From an uncultured Lachnospira sp. (GTDB lineage: Bacteria > Bacillota > Clostridia > Lachnospirales > Lachnospiraceae): a DNA stretch of 64,000 nt. This document shows positions 46,459-55,049 of this stretch, piece after piece (the first letter of the stretch is position 1; each line of letters opens with the position of its first letter). The DNA is taken from positions 122,450 through 186,449 of the forward strand of contig CAJUKN010000006.1 of NCBI GenBank assembly GCA_910587485.1, read 5' to 3'. The notes under the pieces were generated by a model, which saw only the letters and a program-made list of their open reading frames with translations, ran no database searches and was not told the DNA's origin. Both the position numbers and the translations under genes were made by a program.

Positions 46459-47737
46459 ACAAAGGGCGTTAGAAGAATGGGAGCAGTTAGGAAAAAAAGT
46501 TCTTGACAGCGCCAAACAAGAATTATTTATAGCAATGCGCTATCTATTTCGACCTCTGAATATGTTGACATATAGCTTAAATCGTCAGATAAAATTTCTT
46601 GCGACGGATGGACAACAACTCTATTTTAATCCCATGTTGTTAATACAACGATATAAAAATAATCCTATTGATATTAATAGGGCATATTTTCATATGATTA
46701 TGCACTGTTTGTTTCGGCATGTCTATGATACAAAGGGTAAAGACAGACAGTGTTGGGATTTAGCTTGTGATATTTGTGCTGAATTTCTTGTTGACAGCAT
46801 TTCACTCTCTTGTGTAATGCGTCCAGAAAATACACAAAAAGAAATGATTTATAAGCGCGTTACGGCTGCTTCTGGCGTGATGAGCGCACCTAGCATATAT
46901 TATGTTCTGAGGGGCTTTTCTCAAAGAGAACTTGACAAATTGTCTGCTTCTGAGTTGTTTGTGGTCGATGTCCATGATTATTGGTATCAGAGTAATGATG
47001 AAAATCAAGAAGAACAATGGAGGGAAGCAGCAAAAAAAATGCAGTCTACATTGGGTTTTGATTCAGGGAGAGGAGATACCAAAGGCAATCTTGCCAAAGC
47101 ACTTAATGCGATAACACATAAAAACATTTCCTACAAAGATTTTTTAAGAAAATTTGCTGTGACACGTGAAAAGATGCATATAGATATGGATTCATTTGAT
47201 TATGGGTATTATCATTATGGATTAACATTATATGGTAATATTCCATTGATTGAAGAGTTGGAATATAAAGAAGAAACAGGGATTGAAGATTTTGTTATTG
47301 TAATTGACACATCAGGTTCTTGTGCTTCCAGTTTAATACAAAAATTTTTAAATGTGACATTTTCAATTTTTGCAGAAAAAGAAAATTTTTTTGAAAAAAT
47401 GAATGTACACATTATACAATGTGATAATGAAATACAAGAAGATACTATAATTTCTACATTTGAGGAATTAGAACAATATAAAAATGAATTTGTGGCAAAA
47501 GGATTTGGAGGTACCGATTTTAGACCAGCCTTTCATTATATTAATACCATAAGAAGTGAGGGGCAGTTAAAAAGGTTAAAGGGAGTATTGTATTTTACAG
47601 ATGGTTATGGTATATATCCAGAATGTAAACCAGCATATGATACAGCATTTATATTTTTAGGTGATTATGATTCGGATAGAAAAGTGCCAGTGTGGGCTAT
47701 TCGAGTGGATTTGCCAGAAGATAAGATTGAAAATTGA
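46427..47737 (+). CDS. VWA-like protein with degenerate metallopeptidase region (DUF2201/COG3864 type)
   Basis: A 436-residue protein. The N-terminal half resembles the predicted metallopeptidase region of COG3864/DUF2201, but the expected HExxH is HMIMH (residues 89-93, in FHMIMHCLFRH), so the catalytic glutamate is missing; CWDLACDICAEFL follows, as in the family. The C-terminal half is a von Willebrand A-like domain with an intact metal-ion site: IDTSGSCAS (D294), GGTDFRPAF and YFTDGYG. VWA proteins of this class work with MoxR AAA+ ATPases, and one is encoded next. Its last codons form part of an inverted repeat. Confidence 0.8.
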   Translation: MEQLGKNLNGKQRALEEWEQLGKKVLDSAKQELFIAMRYLFRPLNMLTYSLNRQIKFLATDGQQLYFNPMLLIQRYKNNPIDINRAYFHMIMHCLFRHVYDTKGKDRQCWDLACDICAEFLVDSISLSCVMRPENTQKEMIYKRVTAASGVMSAPSIYYVLRGFSQRELDKLSASELFVVDVHDYWYQSNDENQEEQWREAAKKMQSTLGFDSGRGDTKGNLAKALNAITHKNISYKDFLRKFAVTREKMHIDMDSFDYGYYHYGLTLYGNIPLIEELEYKEETGIEDFVIVIDTSGSCASSLIQKFLNVTFSIFAEKENFFEKMNVHIIQCDNEIQEDTIISTFEELEQYKNEFVAKGFGGTDFRPAFHYINTIRSEGQLKRLKGVLYFTDGYGIYPECKPAYDTAFIFLGDYDSDRKVPVWAIRVDLPEDKIEN

Positions 47738-47830
47738 AATTTTCAATCACAGGATTTGTGTTTGTGTGTTGCTTGTCACAAACCTGTGAGAATGATTCGT
47801 TCTTTGTGCAAAACAGCGCAGAAATAAGGA
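47725..47830 (+). repeat. Leader repeat family 2, copy B
   Basis: An inverted repeat (GATTGAAAATT/AATTTTCAATC) overlapping the VWA stop codon, then GTGTTGCTTG, TTCTTTGTGCAAA and GCGCAGAAATAAGGA. It matches copy A (1992-2090) over about 65 bases and supplies part of the MoxR gene leader. Confidence 0.55.
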
Positions 47831-47846
47831 TAAATAGAGGATAAAT

Positions 47847-49325
47847 ATGAATATAAAAAGAGCAAAGCAAGAGATTAAAAATACAGTAAAAGCATATTTG
47901 GCACAAGATGAGAATGGTCGATATAAGATTGATTCAATAAAGCAGCGACCGATTCTATTAATTGGACCACCCGGAATTGGAAAGACTGCAATTATGGAAC
48001 AAGTGGCAAGAGAGTGTAAAATAGGGCTTGCTGCCTATACCATGACCCATCATACAAGACAGAGTGCAATGGGGCTTCCATTTATAGAAAAGAAAATATT
48101 TAATGGTAAAGAATACAGTGTTACTTCCTATACAATGAGTGAAATTATAGCATCGGTCAATGAAATAATGGAAAATACAGGATTAAGACAAGGCATTTTA
48201 TTTATTGATGAAATTAATTGTGTTTCAGAGACACTTTTACCCATTATGTTACAGTTTCTTCAAGCAAAAACTTTTGGCAATGCAAAGGTTCCAAGCGGAT
48301 GGATTATTGTTGCAGCAGGCAATCCAGCAGAATACAATCGTTCTGTAAGAGATTTTGACGTGGTTACATTAGACCGAGTAAAATATATAGAAGTGGAACC
48401 AGATTATGCCATATGGAAAGAATATGCGATAAAACAAGGTGTGCATAGAAGTATTCTTTCTTATCTCGATGCTAGACAAGAGCATTTTTATCAAATAGAG
48501 ACAACAGTGGATGGAAAACGATTTGTGACAGCAAGAGGCTGGGAAGATTTGTCTACATTTTTAAAAGCGTATGAGGAATTAGGCATTGAGGCAGATATTG
48601 GAGTGATTGAACAGTATATAAGACAGCCTGATATAGCAATGGACTATGCCAATTATTTATCTTTATATTATAAATATGAGAAAGCATATCGTGTTACAGA
48701 TATTTTAGAAGGAAAAGCTGCGGATAGTATGTATAAAAGAGCTGAAAATGCTCCTTTTGACGAGCGTATCAGTATCGTTAGCCTTATGCTTGGCAGTCTT
48801 AATATACGCTTTAAACAATATTACTATGAAAATAAATGTACAGAAGATGTCTTTGGGGTTTTAAAAAGGTTTCAACAAAATCAATCATTGGATTTTAGCG
48901 AATTGACAAAAGAATATCGTTCTCATTATATTGAACAAAAGCGCGGCAATTTATTAGAAAATGAACAACTTGATGTAAAGTTTAATGTATTAGAAATTCT
49001 TTCAAGATATGATGAATTATTAAAGGTACAAGGTGAAAAGAACCATGATGAGAAATTTCAATTACTAACAAAAGAATTTGCAAAATTATCAGAACGATTA
49101 GAAAAAATAGTTCATGATATTTCAAAAAATCTTGAAAACAGTTTTGATTTTGCCGAGAAGGTTTTTGCTATGGGACCTGAGATGGTATTGTTTGTCACAG
49201 AGCTTGCAGCAGGATTTTACAGTTTAGCATTTATACAGGAAAATGGTTGCGAGCGATTTTACCAATATAATAAAAGTATGTTGAGGGATTCCACAAGAGA
49301 AAAATTATTACAAGAAATAGAATAG
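47847..49325 (+). CDS. MoxR-family AAA+ ATPase
   Basis: A 492-residue AAA+ ATPase. Walker A is GPPGIGKTA (residues 40-48), Walker B is ILFIDEINC, sensor 1 is IIVAAGNPAEYN, and an arginine-finger-type region follows (VVTLDRVKYIE). MoxR ATPases pair with VWA proteins to remodel, mature or insert metal into client proteins. The long C-terminal half is helical and specific to this subgroup. The ribosome site GAGGA is clear. Together with the LRR and VWA genes it forms an operon-like set spanning 45661-49325, although 109 bases of repeat separate it from the VWA gene. Confidence 0.85.
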   Translation: MNIKRAKQEIKNTVKAYLAQDENGRYKIDSIKQRPILLIGPPGIGKTAIMEQVARECKIGLAAYTMTHHTRQSAMGLPFIEKKIFNGKEYSVTSYTMSEIIASVNEIMENTGLRQGILFIDEINCVSETLLPIMLQFLQAKTFGNAKVPSGWIIVAAGNPAEYNRSVRDFDVVTLDRVKYIEVEPDYAIWKEYAIKQGVHRSILSYLDARQEHFYQIETTVDGKRFVTARGWEDLSTFLKAYEELGIEADIGVIEQYIRQPDIAMDYANYLSLYYKYEKAYRVTDILEGKAADSMYKRAENAPFDERISIVSLMLGSLNIRFKQYYYENKCTEDVFGVLKRFQQNQSLDFSELTKEYRSHYIEQKRGNLLENEQLDVKFNVLEILSRYDELLKVQGEKNHDEKFQLLTKEFAKLSERLEKIVHDISKNLENSFDFAEKVFAMGPEMVLFVTELAAGFYSLAFIQENGCERFYQYNKSMLRDSTREKLLQEIE

Positions 49326-49339
49326 CAAATTGTTGGTAC

Positions 49340-49372
49340 CTAAAAATCAGTCAAAGCATGGAGGTTAAAATG
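49340..49372 (+). repeat. SD-ATG repeat module used as the start of the MacB-like gene
   Basis: CTAAAAATCAGTC-A-AGCATGGAGGTTAAAATG matches 15360-15394 and the inverted 44089-44123. Here its GGAGG and ATG are the actual ribosome site and start codon of the following gene. Confidence 0.55.
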
Positions 49373-52012
49373 TTAGAATTAAAAGGAATTAAAAAAGATT
49401 ACCAAACAGGTATATCCGACGTTTGGGCTTTAAAAGGCATTGATTTGCGCTTTCGTGATTGCGAGTTTGTGTCTGTTTTAGGGCAATCCGGCTGTGGTAA
49501 GACAACACTGCTCAATATTATTGGTGGTTTAGACCAATATACAGAAGGCGATTTAAAAATCAACAACAAATCAACAAAAGATTTTAAGGACAGAGATTGG
49601 GACGCTTATAGGAATAATTCAATAGGATTTGTCTTTCAAAGTTACAATCTGATACCGCATCAGACAGTATTATCGAATGTTGAGCTGGCACTTACACTGT
49701 CTGGCGTATCAAAAAGTGAACGAAGAAAAAGAGCAAAAGAAGCACTTGAACAAGTGGGATTAGGTGAGCATATTCACAAAAAGCCAAATCAGATGTCTGG
49801 AGGACAGATGCAAAGAGTTGCCATTGCAAGAGCATTGGTTAATAATCCAGATATTTTGTTGGCTGATGAGCCAACAGGAGCTCTTGATACAGAAACAAGT
49901 GTGCAGATTATGGAGATTTTAAAAGAAATTTCTAAAGACCGATTAATTATTATGGTAACACATAATCCAGAATTGGCAAATCAGTATTCTACAAGAATTA
50001 TTCGACTTTTAGACGGAAAGATTACAGGTGATTCTAATCCGTATACAAAAGAGCAGATGGAATCTGATATTCAAGCAAAAGAAAAAAAGATGGCAAGTGT
50101 CAATAAAAAAGTCGCTAAAACTTCAATGTCCATGTTTACAGCATTATCACTAAGTTTAAATAACTTGATGACAAAAAAGACAAGGACATTTCTTACTGCA
50201 TTTGCAGGAAGTATTGGTATTATTGGCATTGCATTAATACTGTCTATTTCTCATGGTATTCAAAACTATATTGATAGAGTGCAACGGGATACACTGTCTA
50301 GTTATCCAATAACCTTACAACAAGAAAGTGTTGATATTGGCGGACTTGTTGAAACAATGGCAGGAAGCCATGAAGGAGGCGAACATGGCAATGACAAGAT
50401 ATATTCCAATAATATTATGACCGATATGGTTAATACAACGGTTGCAAAAGTAAACAGTAATAATCTTAAAAAATTTAGAACTTATATTGAAGAGCATAAA
50501 AATGAATTAGATACATACCTCAGTGATGTAAAATACAGTTATTCGCCAACGTTATATATATTTGACAAGAATGAAGATGATGAGGCTGTTCAATTAAATC
50601 CAAGTACAATTATGGAAAATATGTATGGAATGACTGCCAGTCAAGGAGGAATGATGTCAACAAGTATGTCAAACAGCAGTGTTTGGAATCAGCTTCTTGA
50701 CAATCAAAAGCTTTTAGATGAGCAATATGACCTGATAGCCGGTTCATGGCCAACAGCATATGATGAAGTTATGCTTGTTATTAATGAACATAATGAAATT
50801 GTGGATTATACAATGTATTCGTTGGGATTTAAAGACCCAGACGAAGTAAAGACTATTTTTAAAAATGTAATGGCAGGTGAAGGTTTTGAAAGCACCGATG
50901 TAGAACTTACGTATGAAGAAGCACTAGAAAAAACATTTAAACTGTTGCTGCCAACGGATTTTTATCAATATAATGAAAAGACAAAAACTTGGGACGATAT
51001 GAGAGAAGACAAGGCTTATATGAAGGAACTTGTTGATAATGCAAAAGAAATCAAAATAAGCGGTATTATCAGACCCAATCCAGATGCAGTAAACACATCT
51101 ATCAGTAATGGTATTGGGTATACCAAAGAGCTTATGCTCTATATTATTGAAGAAATTGAAAAAACAGAGATTGTAAAACAACAAGAAGCAGATACAACTG
51201 TAGATGTATTTACAGGAATCCCATTTGATAATGATAAAGATACACCAATTACAATGGATGATGTCAATGCTTATGTAAGCTCGCTTCCAGAGCAAGAGCA
51301 GACACAATTGCAGATGATATTTTCGACAATGTCCGAAGAGCAGATTCTTGAAATGTTTAGACAGTCTTTAAAAGCCCAGATAACAGAGGCGACATATGAG
51401 AGCAATAAAACACTTTTAGGTATTACAAGTGAAGATAATCCTTCACAGATTGACATTTATGCTAAAGATTTTGATTCAAAAGAAAAGCTAGAAGATTTTA
51501 TAAAACAATATAATGATGAAGCAAAAAACGATGGCAGGGAAGATGATGTGATTAATTATACCGATATTGTAGGAATTATGATGTCATCGGTCAGTACCAT
51601 TATAACAGCAATATCTTCTGTTTTAATTGCATTTGTGGCAATCTCTTTAGTTGTTTCATCAATTATGATTGGTATTATCACCTATATTTCAGTTTTGGAA
51701 AGAACCAAAGAAATTGGTGTGCTGCGAAGCATTGGCGCTTCTAAAAAAGATATTTCCAGAGTGTTTAATGCAGAAACGCTTATTGAGGGGTTTGTCTCAG
51801 GCGCATTGGGAATTATTATTACATTATTATTGTGTATACCTGCCAATGCCATTATAAAAAACGTGACAGATATATCAAATGTTGCTAAAATGCCAGTAGG
51901 GGGAGCTGTGATATTGGTGGTAATCAGTATGATTTTAACAACGATTGCAGGTTTGATACCAGCAAAATTAGCGGCAAAGAAAGACCCTGTAGTAGCGTTG
52001 AGAACAGAATAG
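49370..52012 (+). CDS. MacB-like ABC transporter, fused ATPase and FtsX permease
   Basis: An 880-residue fusion. Residues 1-235 are an ABC ATPase with Walker A LGQSGCGKTTL, signature MSGGQMQRVAIARAL and Walker B ILLADEPTGALD. A membrane segment near 277-297 (AFAGSIGIIGIALILSI) is followed by a large extracytoplasmic domain (about 300-730) and three C-terminal FtsX-type segments. The architecture is that of mechanotransmission transporters such as MacB or BceAB-like systems, used for peptide or lipoprotein handling and antimicrobial defence. No two-component regulator is adjacent. The start is the ATG five bases after GGAGG. Confidence 0.88.
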   Translation: MLELKGIKKDYQTGISDVWALKGIDLRFRDCEFVSVLGQSGCGKTTLLNIIGGLDQYTEGDLKINNKSTKDFKDRDWDAYRNNSIGFVFQSYNLIPHQTVLSNVELALTLSGVSKSERRKRAKEALEQVGLGEHIHKKPNQMSGGQMQRVAIARALVNNPDILLADEPTGALDTETSVQIMEILKEISKDRLIIMVTHNPELANQYSTRIIRLLDGKITGDSNPYTKEQMESDIQAKEKKMASVNKKVAKTSMSMFTALSLSLNNLMTKKTRTFLTAFAGSIGIIGIALILSISHGIQNYIDRVQRDTLSSYPITLQQESVDIGGLVETMAGSHEGGEHGNDKIYSNNIMTDMVNTTVAKVNSNNLKKFRTYIEEHKNELDTYLSDVKYSYSPTLYIFDKNEDDEAVQLNPSTIMENMYGMTASQGGMMSTSMSNSSVWNQLLDNQKLLDEQYDLIAGSWPTAYDEVMLVINEHNEIVDYTMYSLGFKDPDEVKTIFKNVMAGEGFESTDVELTYEEALEKTFKLLLPTDFYQYNEKTKTWDDMREDKAYMKELVDNAKEIKISGIIRPNPDAVNTSISNGIGYTKELMLYIIEEIEKTEIVKQQEADTTVDVFTGIPFDNDKDTPITMDDVNAYVSSLPEQEQTQLQMIFSTMSEEQILEMFRQSLKAQITEATYESNKTLLGITSEDNPSQIDIYAKDFDSKEKLEDFIKQYNDEAKNDGREDDVINYTDIVGIMMSSVSTIITAISSVLIAFVAISLVVSSIMIGIITYISVLERTKEIGVLRSIGASKKDISRVFNAETLIEGFVSGALGIIITLLLCIPANAIIKNVTDISNVAKMPVGGAVILVVISMILTTIAGLIPAKLAAKKDPVVALRTE

Positions 52013-52026
52013 CATTGGAGATTAAA

Positions 52027-52734
52027 ATGAAGTATTTAATTGATACCCATACGCATACCATAGCCAGCGGTCATGCGTATAATACGATTGACGAGATGAC
52101 AAGACATGCAAACAAAATAGGTCTTGCCAATTTGGCTATAACAGAACATGCTCCAAAGATGCCTGGAAGTAGTGATAAGCTTTATTTTTATAATCTTCCT
52201 ATTGTGCCAAAAGAAAAATATGGCGTTCATCGTTTGATGGGCTGTGAATTAAATATTATAGATTATAATGGAAAAGTTGACCTTAGTCCGAAAAAATTAA
52301 AGAAAATGGATATTGTTATTGCAAGTTTGCATTTGCCTTGTATCAAGCCAGGAACAATTGATGAAAATACAACAGCTCTTGTAAGATGCTGTGAAAATCC
52401 ACTGATTCATATTATAGGGCATCCTGATGATGAACGGTATCCTATTCATTATGAGGCGCTTGTGGAGGCGGCGGCTAAAACACATACATTGATTGAATTG
52501 AATAATACGTCGTTAAATGCCACTGGACCAAGACAGGGCGCCTATGAAAATGATATAAAATTATTAAAGTTATGTAAGGAAAAAAATGTGTGTATCTGTC
52601 TTGGCAGTGATGCTCATATTGAGGAATCCATAGGTGTGTTTGATAATTGTGAAAAGGTATTAAATGAGGTTGATTTTCCAGAACGATTAATTGCAAATTT
52701 GGATATGGAGTTGATGAAAAGTTATTTGACATAG
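52027..52734 (+). CDS. PHP-domain phosphoesterase, YcdX-like
   Basis: A 235-residue PHP metal-dependent hydrolase. Metal ligands are seen in DTHTHTIASGHA at the start, TEHAPKMPG, ASLHLP, GHPDDERYP and GSDAHIEES near the end, matching the YcdX-type trinuclear site. The substrate is a phosphoester, not determinable here. The start is the ATG after GGAGATTAAA, 14 bases beyond the transporter gene, so cotranscription is likely. Confidence 0.9.
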   Translation: MKYLIDTHTHTIASGHAYNTIDEMTRHANKIGLANLAITEHAPKMPGSSDKLYFYNLPIVPKEKYGVHRLMGCELNIIDYNGKVDLSPKKLKKMDIVIASLHLPCIKPGTIDENTTALVRCCENPLIHIIGHPDDERYPIHYEALVEAAAKTHTLIELNNTSLNATGPRQGAYENDIKLLKLCKEKNVCICLGSDAHIEESIGVFDNCEKVLNEVDFPERLIANLDMELMKSYLT

Positions 52735-52740
52735 AGGTTT

Positions 52741-52780
52741 AATAAGTAGGCAACAAAGAGGATTGCAAATATCCGCTTGA
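52741..52780 (+). repeat. Two-hairpin repeat, partial copy R5
   Basis: Match to the 3' part: AAGTAGGCAACAAAG, AGGATTGCAAATATCCGCTT, GA. It begins seven bases after the PHP gene stop. Confidence 0.55.
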
Positions 52781-52825
52781 TTTGTTACATTTAATTTTAT
52801 AGTTAAAAAAATATCTTGCGTTTAT

Positions 52826-52900
52826 GTGTTGCTTGACACAAGGTATTTGATTTATTGTAAGATAAAACAGTTGTCTAAAAAAAGCAATGCAGAAATGGAG
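52826..52900 (+). repeat. Leader repeat family 2, partial copy D
   Basis: GTGTTGCTTGACACAAGG at the left and GCAATGCAGAAATGGAG at the right match copies A, B and C. The right end is the ribosome site of the DUF1836 gene. Confidence 0.4.
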
Positions 52901-52906
52901 CATAGT

Positions 52907-53521
52907 ATGAATGATAATATGGAATCAGTAGAAAATGTTTTGAGAAAATTAGCAAAAATAAATTATATCAAACCGGGTGAAGTTCCTAATATTAATCTGT
53001 ATATGGACCAAGTCACAACATTTATGGATGAACATTTAAGCGATAGTAAGCGACATGAAAATGATAAAATTTTAACAAAAACAATGATAAACAATTATAC
53101 AAAGAATGATTTGTTGCCGCCGCCAGTGCGTAAAAAATATTCTAAAGACCATCTTTATGTATTAGCCTTTATATACTATTTTAAAAATATTTTATCAATA
53201 AGTGATATCCAAAAATTGATAAAACCACTTACAGATAATTTTTTTAATACAGATGAGATGCCAAACCTTGATAATGTATATAGAGAAATATATAATATGT
53301 GTAAGTCGCAGGCAGCAAGCCTTTCCAGAGACATATTAGAAAAGGCAAAAAAAGCATCCAATTCATTTCAATATTTAGACAATCAAGAAGAAAAGGATTT
53401 TCTTGAATTATTTTCTATGGTATCGCTGCTTAGTTTCGATGTATATATGAAAAAGAATATGATTGAGTCACTCATTGATGATTATACATCAAAACATGGC
53501 GATAAAGAAACAAATTCTTAA
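52907..53521 (+). CDS. DUF1836 domain protein
   Basis: A 204-residue protein of the DUF1836 family, seen in B. subtilis YkrK and many clostridia. The family motif runs through KILTKTMINNYTKNDLLPPP and KYSKDHLYVLAFIYYFKNIL, a winged MerR-like DNA-binding arrangement. It is probably a transcriptional regulator; the target is unknown. The start is the ATG after GGAGCATAGT; an in-frame ATG 27 codons upstream lies in repeat copy D and is unlikely. Confidence 0.82.
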   Translation: MNDNMESVENVLRKLAKINYIKPGEVPNINLYMDQVTTFMDEHLSDSKRHENDKILTKTMINNYTKNDLLPPPVRKKYSKDHLYVLAFIYYFKNILSISDIQKLIKPLTDNFFNTDEMPNLDNVYREIYNMCKSQAASLSRDILEKAKKASNSFQYLDNQEEKDFLELFSMVSLLSFDVYMKKNMIESLIDDYTSKHGDKETNS

Positions 53522-53559
53522 GTAAGAATGAGACTTATTTATATCAATGGCAGCATAAA

Positions 53560-53853
53560 TTAGGAAAGCTTATCAATTTTATCAAATATTTTATTATAGC
53601 TGCCATTGCCATAGGTAAGAGAACGGTTTACACGGCTTATTGTAGCTGTGGAAGCACCAGTCGCTTTTGCTATTTCTGTATAAGTTTTTTTGTTTTTGAG
53701 CATTTTGGCTACTTCAAATCTCTGTGAAAAGGATAATATTTCGTTGATTGTACATATATCTTCAAGAAATTCAAGACATTCCTTTTTGTCATTTAGACTT
53801 AAAAGTGCCTTAGCAAATAGGTCAACAGAAGAAGTTTTTAGTTTATCATTCAT
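53560..53853 (-). CDS. YerC/YecD-family TrpR-like regulator
   Basis: A 97-residue helix-turn-helix protein of the TrpR-related YerC/YecD family. The family signature includes ICTINEILSFSQRFEVAKML and the HTH TYTEIAKATGASTATISRVN. The ribosome site AAAAGGAA is clear. It converges on the DUF1836 gene with 38 bases between. The function of the family is poorly known. Confidence 0.9.
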   Translation of the reverse strand: MNDKLKTSSVDLFAKALLSLNDKKECLEFLEDICTINEILSFSQRFEVAKMLKNKKTYTEIAKATGASTATISRVNRSLTYGNGSYNKIFDKIDKLS

Positions 53854-54071
53854 AATGTATTCCTTTTATTTTTATAAATTGTAGAGCATATTTACAAGTA
53901 ATATGTCAAATGCTATGCTTAAAACCAACAGTCACTAACTTGCCATAAGACATTTTGACTATATTTTTACTTAGCTTAACACAGTAAAGTTATAAAGTAA
54001 AGCGATAAATGATATTACATTTATATGGTCTCCTTTGTTTATATAGAAATTATTTTTTGGCGAAATCTTAC

Positions 54072-54162
54072 TGTAAAAAATGCCAAATAAAATGTTTATA
54101 GAGATAGAGCAGTTAGATAGTTTGAGCAAGTAGCACAGCGGCTTGCGAATATCCGCTTTGAC
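54072..54162 (+). repeat. Two-hairpin repeat, copy R6
   Basis: AAAAAATGCCA at the left, TTTGAGCAAGTAGCACAGCG in the middle, GGCTTGCGAATATCCGCTTT and GAC at the right. The remainder of 53854-54269 is AT-rich with no gene. Confidence 0.65.
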
Positions 54163-54269
54163 AGTCATCAAAAGTAATAGTTGTAATATTTTATTGTGCA
54201 TGTTATGATTTCCTTATACATAAATTACAAATGGGTATTGCCGCAGTTAGCGGCTGATAGGAGGATTTA

Positions 54270-54953
54270 ATGGGAATTTTAACAAGATTTAAAGACATTA
54301 TGGCATCAAATATTAATGCACTTCTTGATAAGTGTGAGGACCCTGAAAAAATGATTGACCAATACATGAGAAATCTTGAAAGTGATTTAGGGAAAGTTAA
54401 GGCAGAAACAGCTTCTGTTATGGCAGAAGAAACCAGAGCTAAAAGAGAATTAAACGAATGTACAGAACAGATTAATAAGATGCAGACATATGCTGAAAAG
54501 GCTTTGATGGCAGGCAATGAAAGTGATGCAAGAACATTTTTAGAGAAAAAGCAATCGCTTGTCAATACGCAGACAGCTCTTCAACAGTCATATGATATTG
54601 CTAAAAATAATGCAGATAAAATGCGTCAGATGCATGACAAACTTGTTAAGGATATTCAGAATCTTGAGTCAAGAAGAACTGCAATTAAAGCTACTGTAAA
54701 GGCTGCAAAGGCACAGGAAAGAATTAACAAAGTTGGAAGTAGTGTCACAGGTGCTAACAACAGTATGGAAGCGTTCTCTAAAATGGAGGCAAAGGCAAAT
54801 AAGATGCTTGATGAAGCAAATGCGATGGCAGAACTTAATCAAACTGCTGAAAATGCAGATATTGACAATCTTGCAGCAAAGTATGATGCCAGTCCAAGCA
54901 ATGCTGAAGTTGACGACGAGCTTGCAGCATTAAAGGCAAAGATGGGATTATAA
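54270..54953 (+). CDS. pspA: PspA/IM30 family membrane-stress protein
   Basis: A 227-residue, almost wholly helical protein of the PspA/IM30/Vipp1 (ESCRT-III-like) family. It opens MGILTRFKDIMASNINALLD, followed by the long coiled coil (PEKMIDQYMRNLESDLGKVK and following). PspA binds damaged membranes from the cytoplasmic face. The GGAGG ribosome site is strong. The next gene, 96 bases on, encodes an SPFH protein, the same pairing as B. subtilis ydjFGHI. Confidence 0.92.
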   Translation: MGILTRFKDIMASNINALLDKCEDPEKMIDQYMRNLESDLGKVKAETASVMAEETRAKRELNECTEQINKMQTYAEKALMAGNESDARTFLEKKQSLVNTQTALQQSYDIAKNNADKMRQMHDKLVKDIQNLESRRTAIKATVKAAKAQERINKVGSSVTGANNSMEAFSKMEAKANKMLDEANAMAELNQTAENADIDNLAAKYDASPSNAEVDDELAALKAKMGL

Positions 54954-55049
54954 TTAATAGGAACATATTTTTAAATAAAATAAATGGTATTGTTAATACA
55001 ATAAATATATTGATGCAGTGTAATAACAAAATCAAGAAATGAGGCATAT

